A DNA stretch of 24,742 bases, taken from assembly GCA_001275005.1 (NCBI GenBank), contig JWZX01002136.1, forward strand, positions 1 through 24,742, written 5' to 3'. A program made the position numbers and the translations under genes. The DNA is from Chrysochromulina tobinii (lineage: Eukaryota > Haptophyta > Prymnesiales > Chrysochromulinaceae). Under the pieces are notes generated by a model. It did not search any database. It worked only from the letters and a program-made list of their open reading frames with translations, and was not told the DNA's origin. The first letter of the stretch is position 1; each line of letters starts with the position of its first letter. Positions 16,088-24,000 of the stretch are shown here, piece after piece.

Positions 16088-16521
16088 AGTTGCGATCTTG
16101 TTCGCTGCACTTTGAGGCCCTAAACGCGAGGCCTCAAGTTGCGATCTTGTTCGCTGCACTTTGAGGCCTCGCGTGTGTTGTCGTAGATGTACACCCCGCC
16201 ATTCTCCACCGTATGCCCACGCGTCTTCGCCAGCATCTGTGCATCAGCGTCCACGTGGCGGACACATCCATGACCTCAATCGCGGACACATCCATGACCT
16301 CCTTAGTTGCGATCTTGTTCGCTGCACTTTGAGGCCCTAAACGCGAGGCCTCAAGTTGCGATCTTGTTCGCTGCACTTTGAGGCCTCGCGTGTGTTGTCG
16401 TAGATGTACACCCCGCCATTCTCCACCGTATGCCCACGCGTCTTCGCCAGCATCTGTGCATCAGCGTCCGCGTGGCGGACACATCCATGACCTCAATCGC
16501 GGACACATCCATGACCTTCTT
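16088..16521 (+). repeat. Two-copy 217-bp tandem duplication
   Basis: Bases 16088-16304 recur at 16305-16521 with only about one internal substitution plus decay at the far end. Each copy contains two GTTGCGATCTTGTTCGCTGC blocks 48 bp apart around an inverted TTGAGGCC / GGCCTCAA pair. Each also holds a minus-strand open stretch with protein-like sequence (DADAQMLAKTRGHTVENGG...), probably a duplicated exon of the gene to the left. Confidence 0.95.
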
Positions 16522-17023
16522 TGAGGTGCCTAATTTGCTTAATACAATGCAAAGGCCTCGACCTCCTCCTCCGGTGTGAAGTTACGTGCAATAGCAGCTG
16601 TTTGAACGGAGATGCACAGACAGCCCTCAGCTCGCTGCGCGAGAGCTTGAAGACTACATTAGTCTTGTGGTACTTGATCAGGTTCTCGACGCGCAATCGA
16701 TGTGAGCTTGGACGTGAGCTTCCGTATTTGTGGACAGGAGCTTGCACAGTCGTTGTATGGCACGGTTGCGCTGTCTGATCATCACTGCCTTGTATGCTTC
16801 TTTCAGTGATTTTAACATACACAGTGATTTTAAAACGTCTGCTGGTGATGAGGAAGTCCGAGTCTGCTGGTGATGAGGAAGTGCTCGGACGAGTGAGGCG
16901 TGTGAATCAATCTACTGATGACTAACGCAATGTACACGAGGATAAAAAATGCAACACACTTTGGCTGGCCCTTGGTCATGTAGAAGTCGCCCGTTTTCGC
17001 GCCGTGTTGGGCTATCTGACCCA
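16522..17023. other. Intergenic region upstream of the pseudouridine synthase
   Basis: Contains short tandem repeats: CAGTGATTTTA at 16804 and 16822, and a 21-bp block at 16837-16857 and 16862-16882. A minus-strand open frame (about 16493-16822, with LRVENLIKYHKTNVVFKLSRSELRAV) might be a further exon of the gene to the left, but splice sites and homology are unclear. Confidence 0.4.
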
Positions 17024-18865
17024 ATGCTCGTCGCCTTCGCCGCCGCAACGGCCAGTGCGTGGATGCTGTCTGCAGCTGCGCGCGGAGGCAGCCCCATGGC
17101 CGTCAGGGCTGCGATGCAGCATTTTCGAGAGAACCGAGGACTGGTTGTGCTTCGATTCAAGCCAGCTGTACGTCGATCTGTCGTGCCGAAGAATATCCCT
17201 CTCGAGATAGTCTTCGAAGACGGCGACCTGCTGGTCATCAACAAGGTGCCTGGGATGACCGTCCAGCTCGCGCACAATGCCGTGGAGAATGCGGTCGTGT
17301 TCCACCTCAACTCCGCATCCGGCCAGTATGGCACACCGTCTTGGCCGTGGAGCAGCGAGGAATCTTTCGAAGGCATCGTGCACCGTCTAGACAAGGACAC
17401 CTCAGGACTGCTGGCGATAGGCAAGCATCCTCAAGCGGCTCGCGCTCTCGATGCCGCATTCCGAGATCGCCGCGTCCACAAGGCGTACATCGCGCTCGGC
17501 GTCGGCGTGCCCTCGCGACGCCCCTCTGCGAGCCTCTGCGCGCTGGAAGCGGCCAACTATAAGGCGAGCAGGTGTGTGCCCAATGTGGAAGCGGCCATCG
17601 ACAAGGCGGGCAGGTGCGTGCCGATGCAGAGAACGCTGAGCAGCGACGCGCCGGCCGCCGTCGAAGACGATACGGAGGACGATGCTGAGGACGACGTCGA
17701 CGTAGCCGCTGAGGAGATTGCCGCTGATGAGGAGGCTCATCAGAAGCGCCTGGTGCGCGAGATCAAAGGCTGCGGCCAGGATGGGAGCCGCGCGCTGGCG
17801 ATCCTCGAGCACGCCTACGTGGCGGGGCAGCGGCCGGGCGCCCCGTGCTATCTCGCCGCGCTGGAGGCGTGTGATCGAGCGTGCACAAGAGAGAGTTTCG
17901 TCAGCCGTGAGGCTGACGAAACCACGTCACGGTTGACGAGATTGTCGAGGTTGGCGAGCGCGCGACGAGATCGCGTGACGGACCGTCGGGCCTCCGTGCA
18001 CGGCGCCGAGGCGGGAGATCTCCGCGAAGCTGCCCTTGCGCTGCTTGAGAGGATGCGCACACGCGGCCTGCTTCCCAGCGTCATGTGCTTCCAGGTCGCG
18101 ATTGGGATGTGCTCCCGAGAGCCGCCGTTGTGGAGACGCGCCGTCGAGCTCGTCAGCCAGATGCAGGCGGCCGGCGGTGTGGGGGCCACGGAGCACTGCG
18201 TCAGCTCCGCCATCAGCGCGTGCGGCCGTGCGGGCGAGCTTGAGGCGGCGATCTCGCTGCTCGAGCTCGCACGCGTCCTCCCGGGCGTCGACGAGGCCAC
18301 TTGCACGCGCGCCGCCATCCGTGCGGCCGAGCGGTGTGGTGCGCCCGATACGGCGCGCGCGCTCGCCGCGAGCTTTGAGCTTCGGAGCACTAATATGGAA
18401 GGTGCGCCGCATGCCTTCCCTAATATGGAACCGATCGTCGTCGACGCGCCCATCGGCAAGATGAGCAAGTACACGATGGGGCTCATGGCCGTCAAGGATG
18501 GCGGCAAGGAGGCGCGGAGCGTCGTCACTCCGGTCGCGTACGACGGCGTTCACAGCTTGAGCCGCATCGTGATCGAGACAGGGCGCACGCACCAGATCCG
18601 AGTGCATATGGCCTCCGTGCTCGGCTGCCCGCTCGCCGGCGATGCGGAGTACGGCGGGCCCGGCGCGAAACGACGCCGAAGGGGCACCGCTTACGGCACG
18701 CACCTTGGATCGAGGAGGGCGCCGGTGGATCGCGTGATGCTCCATGCTGCTGAGCTTACACTTCCACACCCGATGACGGGCGTCGCGATCAGCCTGCGCT
18801 GCGCGCCGCCGCCAGACTTTTTGGCACTTGCGGGGGCGATGATGCCGTTGAGCTTGAAAGTTTAA
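17024..18865 (+). CDS. RluA-family RNA pseudouridine synthase with an internal PPR-like insertion
   Basis: Isomerises uridine to pseudouridine in RNA. The frame is open from an ATG at 16949; the ATG at 17024 is preferred because it starts a signal- or transit-like stretch (MLVAFAAATASAW). Residues below are counted from 16949. The first half of the catalytic domain (about 82-190) has VFEDGDLLVINKVPGM and HRLDKDTSGL, with the catalytic Asp at 148. The second half (about 498-620) has ETGRTHQIRVHMA, PLAGDAEYG and LHAAELTLPHP. Between them lies an acidic linker and about four helical hairpins (about 278-482) such as AALALLERMRTRGLLPSVMCFQVAIGMC cut into 35-residue-like units, resembling pentatricopeptide repeats. 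A 42-bp in-frame tandem duplication lies at 17545-17628. An N-terminal organelle targeting peptide and organellar RNA as substrate are inferences. Confidence 0.8.
   Translation: MLVAFAAATASAWMLSAAARGGSPMAVRAAMQHFRENRGLVVLRFKPAVRRSVVPKNIPLEIVFEDGDLLVINKVPGMTVQLAHNAVENAVVFHLNSASGQYGTPSWPWSSEESFEGIVHRLDKDTSGLLAIGKHPQAARALDAAFRDRRVHKAYIALGVGVPSRRPSASLCALEAANYKASRCVPNVEAAIDKAGRCVPMQRTLSSDAPAAVEDDTEDDAEDDVDVAAEEIAADEEAHQKRLVREIKGCGQDGSRALAILEHAYVAGQRPGAPCYLAALEACDRACTRESFVSREADETTSRLTRLSRLASARRDRVTDRRASVHGAEAGDLREAALALLERMRTRGLLPSVMCFQVAIGMCSREPPLWRRAVELVSQMQAAGGVGATEHCVSSAISACGRAGELEAAISLLELARVLPGVDEATCTRAAIRAAERCGAPDTARALAASFELRSTNMEGAPHAFPNMEPIVVDAPIGKMSKYTMGLMAVKDGGKEARSVVTPVAYDGVHSLSRIVIETGRTHQIRVHMASVLGCPLAGDAEYGGPGAKRRRRGTAYGTHLGSRRAPVDRVMLHAAELTLPHPMTGVAISLRCAPPPDFLALAGAMMPLSLKV
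17895..17922 (+). repeat. Perfect 12-bp inverted repeat with 4-base loop
   Basis: GTTTCGTCAGCC, loop GTGA, GGCTGACGAAAC. It is inside the PPR-like insertion, in a Ser/Arg-rich linker that interrupts a helical hairpin. The next 100 bp contain GTTGACGAG / GTTGGCGAG near-repeats. Confidence 0.9.
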
Positions 18866-19179
18866 AAGTGACCAGAAATTTGCCCAGACGGTTTTCACGT
18901 TCACACGCCAGAGATGGCCCACTCTGACGTGAGCCAAGCCGCCTGGCTCAGGTGGTTCGACACCTCGGCACGTGTAACTACCTAAAATCACCTTAAATCC
19001 TCACGTGAGCCACACGATGCACGAGTCGATTGCCTCGAACGCCACGTGCTCGGCGCGGCTCCAGCTGTCGCATTCCCACGTGAGCCAGCCTTCGAAATCT
19101 ACACCTCGGCCTCGTCGGGGGGAGCCCAGGTGGTCAGGCACGACGAGCTGGCCCACGCTGCACGCTCCGCTCACCTTAC
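18866..19179. other. 3' flank of the pseudouridine synthase, leading into the minisatellite
   Basis: No supported gene. Isolated CACGTG or ACGTGAGCC motifs (for example about 18968, 19003, 19042 and 19077) look like dispersed relatives of the array that follows. A short minus-strand frame with WECDSWSRAEHVAFEAIDSC is noted but cannot be assigned. Confidence 0.4.
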
Positions 19180-19503
19180 CCCCTGCTCACGTGGCTCACC
19201 TGGCTCACCTGGGGATGGCTGGCTCATCTCACCCCCCTGCTCACGTGGCTCACGTGGCTCACCTGGAGCTGGCTGGCTCATCTCACCCCCCTGCTCACGT
19301 GGCTCACGTGGCTCACGTGGCTCACCTGTGGGGCTGGCTTGCTCATCTCACCCCCTGCTCACGTGGCTCACGTGGCTCACGTGGCTCACGTGGCTCACGT
19401 GGCTCACGTGGGGCTCACGTGGGGCTCACGTGGCTCACGTGGGCTGGCTGGCTCATCTGCCCCCCCGCTCACGTGGCTCACGTGGCTCACGTGGGCTCGC
19501 CGG
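19180..19503 (+). repeat. CACGTG-palindrome minisatellite with higher-order structure
   Basis: Tandem 9-bp CTCACGTGG units are arranged in five blocks of 1, 2, 3, 9 and 3 CACGTG palindromes. The blocks are separated by CTCACCTG/GGGCTGGCTGGCTCATCTCACCCCC-type spacers, shorter in some places. It lies between the 3' end of a plus-strand gene and a minus-strand coding fragment, so it is not an obvious promoter. All open frames across it are repeat artefacts. Confidence 0.9.
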
Positions 19504-19594
19504 CTCCTGCTCCGGCACACGACGCGACTTTAATTACTTGAAAAAAATTACTTGAAAAATTGCCCGTCCCAGCGCTACCGAATGGTCGTTTCAC

Positions 19595-20038
19595 ATCGAG
19601 GAGTAAGATGTCGACTACCAGCGGCTCATTCGTCGCGACGCCGTTCCGGCCCGCCACCGAGCGTAGCTCATCGGAGGCCGCTGTGCAGAGCACTCGGCAC
19701 GCCGCCTCATACTCGGCCGATGAGTAGATCGGCAGATCGAGGAACGGATGGCAACCGCGCACATCGTCGATAACCTCGTACGCGTGCTTGAAAGGCACGC
19801 GCAGGTACGCTGCGATGAAGTCTGCTGGCGTTGTGACAACGCAGAGCTTCGGTTCTGAGCCGCCCTTGCCCTTCGACAAATCTGCCGCCCAGCATCGAAC
19901 CTCCGGCGTGACCGCGGTTTGGAGGGCGTCCAAAGCAGCACTGATGCGGAGGTGTACCTTTTCGGAACCGATCACGTCGGCCCATGCCCAAGCGAAGGTG
20001 ACGGCATTGCGTTTTGCGCACCCACACCCACTTTCATT
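19595..20038 (-). pseudogene. PrimPol-like primase-polymerase N-terminal fragment
   Basis: The minus-strand frame reads VRCWAADLSKGKGGSEPKL, CVVTTPADF, HAYEVIDDVRGCHPFLDLPI and, after a helical stretch, PLVVDILLLD. The order and spacing match eukaryotic PrimPol (archaeo-eukaryotic primase superfamily): VTT-x-A-E/D-F, YEVI, C-x3-F/L-DL, then the strand before the SxH motif. The metal-binding DxE of motif I reads DLP here, so the second acid is missing. A TCTAG acceptor precedes 20038 and a GTGAAA donor follows 19595, so it may be an internal exon. No SxH or motif III could be found in the 700 bp downstream, which is occupied by the minisatellite and the next gene. It is either a truncated relic or part of a gene whose remainder is not recognisable. 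Confidence 0.5.
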
Positions 20039-20104
20039 CTAGATTTCTATTCAATTTCCATAATCGGGAATCGCAGTCCCCTACAACGGTCCGTCTCGGA
20101 GCCT

Positions 20105-20385
20105 AACCACAGGTAGTGCGGCGTTACGCGGCGGGTTTAGGGTTAGGTTTAGGGGTTTATTATTTTTTATGGTTAGCGAAAACGTTCGGAACCACGAGTT
20201 AGGCGGGAGCCAACCACAGGTAGTGCGGCGTTACGCGGCGGGTTTAGGGTTAGGGTTAGGGGGTTATATTTTGGGGGTTAGTAAAAACGTACGGAACCAC
20301 GAGTTAGGCGGGAGCCTAACCACGAGTTAGACGTGAGCCCAACCACAGGTAGTGCGGCGTTACGCGGCGGGTTTAGGGTTAGGCC
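20105..20385 (+). repeat. Three-copy repeat with interstitial telomere-like tracts
   Basis: The block starting AACCACAGGTAGTGCGG and running into GGGTTTAGGGTTAGG occurs at 20105, 20212 and 20341 (spacings 107 and 129 bp). The tracts mix TTTAGGG and TTAGGG units. Between copies are ACCACGAGTTAGGCGGGAGCC blocks, one of them duplicated. The composition is AT-richer than the flanking genes. Confidence 0.9.
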
Positions 20386-20426
20386 TCGGCCAGGCCGGAA
20401 GGCGGTCAGGTCGTAGTACTTACGAT

Positions 20427-20480
20427 CCGAATGAATGAGCAAGTTGATGAGCTCTTCCTTGATCTGGTCGCACACAAACT
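20427..20480 (-). CDS. Possible short exon
   Basis: The minus-strand frame FVCDQIKEELINLLIHSD lies between a TTGGTAG acceptor and a canonical GTAAGT donor (about 20426). It could belong to the PrimPol-like locus to the left with the telomere-like repeat as intron, but the codon phases do not match the simplest acceptor. Weakly supported. Confidence 0.25.
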
Positions 20481-20755
20481 ACCAATCTACCATATTGTAC
20501 AACACGACGCGCAAACCGACGGCGAGAAAATAATAAAAGTACGAGAGGGCCACTGCCCCGCTGACGTGGAGGTTGCTGCGACCCGCAACACCACGCGTGA
20601 CGCATCTTCTTCATAGCCAATGGTTATAATTCGACACCCAAGACACCGGACCGGCGTACATACGGATGCGGTTACCACTAGGAATTTCCTAGCTCTGGGG
20701 ACCCCTGGACCCCCTTACCAAAGCCATACTCGATCAGCAGCCGGGCCGGGCCGCT

Positions 20756-20965
20756 TTAACGCGTAGAGCCCCGCCCGGTCGCCTTAAGCGCGTCCTTAAT
20801 AAGGCGCATCTTCATCTCGGTGATCTTCATCCGGATCCCCATCGCGTCGCCCACCTGCGCAGCCGCTATGAGCTGCTGCGTGTGGTGTACGAAGAACGAC
20901 TTGGCGCTCGTGCTCAACCCTCTGGAGACGTGCTGTCGCGCGCGCGCACCCCTTTCTTCACACAT
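20756..20965 (-). CDS. Small hypothetical protein or terminal exon
   Basis: The minus-strand frame from an ATG at 20965 to the TAA at 20756-20758 is about 69 residues. It has plausible amphipathic helices (SAKSFFVHHTQQLIAAAQVGD, then KITEMKMRLIKDALKATG). It would be divergent from the STPG gene, with only about 50 bp between the two ATGs. The frame is open further upstream, so it may instead be a last exon. No family recognised. Confidence 0.35.
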   Translation of the reverse strand: MCEERGARARQHVSRGLSTSAKSFFVHHTQQLIAAAQVGDAMGIRMKITEMKMRLIKDALKATGRGSTR

Positions 20966-21018
20966 GTTCACGGTGTCATTCCGCTCTAGAGCAATTTCGC
21001 GGGTCCGCACTGGCCTCC

Positions 21019-24000
21019 ATGGCGCCTTCCGCCTTCTCCACATGCGGTCTGTCGGCCGAGGAGTCGGACGTGCTGAAGCCCGCGATCCGTGGCGGCTGCT
21101 TCGGAACCGCACCGGGAACGCAACGGGCGGCGCCACCCGTTGATGAGCGCTCGGCGCTCGACCCAAACGTGGATGCGATCAAGCCACGCGCTGCCGCCGT
21201 GGCCTTCGGCCCGCCACCCTCGGAGCTGTCTGCGGACGCGCACCGCGCGCCGTGGCCCGTGGCGGAGGCGCCGCCTGCGCCTGGCCCTGGGACGTACGAC
21301 GTGCCGGCTCCCGGGCTGGTGTTTCGACGGTCCCCGGCGGTGGCAATGGCGGCGCCGACAACGGCGGAGCGTGCGGCAGCGGAGGCGCGCAAAGACGCGG
21401 CGAACAAGGAGTGGGCAGCCAAGGCGGCGGCCGCCGAGGCGGCCGCGCTCGCCGAGCGCGTGGCCGACGCCGCGGCCGCCGCTGCACGCGCTGCCGAGCT
21501 CGCACATCGCGCACCCTTCCTCTCCTCAGCGCCTAGGGAGCCTGGGAACAGGGTCACGCCCAGGACGGCGCCCGCGCCGTTAGGCCTCGACGCCCTCGAG
21601 GCCGTGGCCAAGGTGGTGCGGCGCGCGGTGCCCGCCTTCTCGTTCGGGGCACCACCCCCAGACGGCGCTCGGGACGGCGCTCGAGACGGCACGGTCGAAA
21701 CGCCCGGTACGGCGCTTGGCGACGCGCCCGGGACGGCGCTCCTTGGCCCAGGGGCGTACGAGCCCTCTCTCGAGCTCGTGACGAAACGCGCGCCGGCCGC
21801 GTCCTTTGGCATCGGCGCTCGCTTTGTGACCAGCTCGAGCAGCGACGGCGCCGACTGCGTCGCGGGGATGGGCGAGGAGCCGCCGCCCATGACGCCGCCG
21901 CGCTCCCTCGGTGGCTACTATGACTCATCGAGCCTCTCTGTGCGAGGTGGCGCCATCGGCCGAGCGCCGCGCTTCGGCACTGGCAAGGACGCCAAGGAAG
22001 GGGCCGGTGCTGGATCGTCAGTGCCATTCTCGCCCACCGCTTCCACAGTGCTCTCGGATGCGGCCACGGACATCGCACCGTTGGATGAAGTCAGTCGCGC
22101 GGCTGCAGCGGTGCGGCCTCGTGCGCCGACTGCGCTGATGGCGCCGGAGCGGACGGCGCCGAAACACTCAACAAAGCTGCGCGAGGAGCAGCGGCAGGCG
22201 CGCCTCGGGCCCGGACGTTACTCACCGAAGCGCTCGCTGGTCGAACGGAGTGTTTCAGGCCCCTCGTTCGGTCCGTCAGCCTCGGCCGCTGCCTCGCCCT
22301 CCGCCTCCGCCAACGGCTCCGGCGCTGCCACGCCGACGACCGAGCAGCGCTCGCGCCACCGGCGCCGTGAGCCGCCTTCGCCTGGCCCAGCCAGCTACGC
22401 GCCGCGCAACCTGCTCGACACGGCGCCGGTGTGTCCTGGGGCCGCCTGGTCGAAGCTCAGTGGGCGCGAGCCGCCTGTGACGCCCAAGACGGCGTCCTCG
22501 CCCAAGACGACGCCTCCGGCGACCCCCTCGATCGTCAAGGCAGAGGCGGAGGCGAGGGAGAGGTCAGGGGCAGAGGCAAAGGCGCATGCGGAGGCGAAAG
22601 CCAAGGCGGAGGCGCAGGCGAAGGCGGAGGCGGCGGCGAAGGCCAAGGCGGAGGCAAAGGCCAAGGCGAAGGCGAAGGCGGAGGCGGTGGAGGCGGCGGC
22701 GAAGGCGAAGGCAAAGGCCGGCGGCGGCACCGCTGGTGGGCCGGGCATTTACGAGGTCAATTATGGGCTGGTGGAGCGAGCGACGATCGGCGGCTCTTTT
22801 GGCAAGCTGCCGTCGACGGCTCCCCGGCGACGGGCCTCGGAGGCGAAGAGCACTGTGAGCCGCGCGTCGGACGTGTTTCGTCAATGGAAGGCGAGATCGG
22901 CCGAGCTCGAGGCACTGCTGCGAGGAGAGCCGAGTGCATTCACATTCACAGCGAGGCCCGCCGTCCCTGGTGGGGGCGCGGCGGATGCCGTGCTGCGTCG
23001 CTCGTCGTCGCTCGTGGTCTATAAGCCGCCCGCGAACGTGGCACCCCGGCATCCGCCGCTACGTGAGCACCCGGCCGTGCCCACGTCCGTGGCGCGCCGC
23101 CCGCCCAATCTGGAGCCGGAGCCGTTACGGTTCAAGCCGCGCGCACCCAGCTACGAGTTTGGCAAGCTCCCGAACCGGCTGCGCTCGGTACAGCACTCGC
23201 CGTCGCGCGCGCCGGTGCCGGTGCCGCAAGATCGGTCGATGGAGGCGGCTCGGGCGTACCTCGAGCTTGCGCTGCACCGCTCGGCGGTCGCGATCTGGAG
23301 CCATCTTACCGCCGTCCGGTTTCGTCAGGCGGCGTCCCAGAAGCACTCCGCCAAGGGCAGCGAGCAGCACGCCACCACGACGGCGCTCTCGCTCTCGGTG
23401 CGCCGCCGTAACGAGCGCTTCGAAGGGGACGTTCTGAATTTGGATGTGCTCAAGGCACTGCTCTCCACACGGTTCCACAAGGCGCCGGTCATCCGGTGGC
23501 TCATGCCCAGCACGGCGCCTCGCAAGGCGCTCGTGCCGCGCTCGCGCTTCGCGCCGTCCATCATGACGGCTCCAGTGCTCCTGCTACCCGAAGGCTCCCA
23601 CCTGCGCCGGCATGTGCCCACGCCTCTCTTCGGACCGAAGCGCCATCGTGAGCGCTCTCGAGCGGACGAAGTCGCGCTGGCCGACGCGCTTGCCTTCGGC
23701 GGGATGGCCACGCGCGACGTCGACTGGCTTTCTCTCGATGTCTTGGCAGCCACATACGCGGCGGTCGAGCGCGCCGTAGCGGGCGCCCCCTTTGGGGTGC
23801 TGAGCCAACGCCGTTTCGAAACGGTCACCGCCGCGGCCGCGCTGCTTCCAGAGGGCTGCGTACTCGAGCTCCACCCCAATTACGACCTGCTCCATCCACA
23901 CCACGGGACGCTCGTCAACATGTCGGTGGGCTTGCCTACTGGCCGTGGCAGCGTTCGCACGGTGGCCCTCGATCCGAACGCACCTGGCGGGCGTTTCATC

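Noticed and set aside
19005-19555. Three overlapping plus-strand open frames of 64-178 residues rich in His, Val, Ala, Trp or Gly
   Set aside because: They are translations of the CTCACGTGG minisatellite in different frames and have no independent protein features.
20976-21890. A 304-residue minus-strand open frame opposite the STPG gene
   Set aside because: GC-rich codon use leaves the opposite strand open. The plus frame is far longer and carries PGPGxY motifs; the minus frame is an Ala/Ser/Arg shadow.
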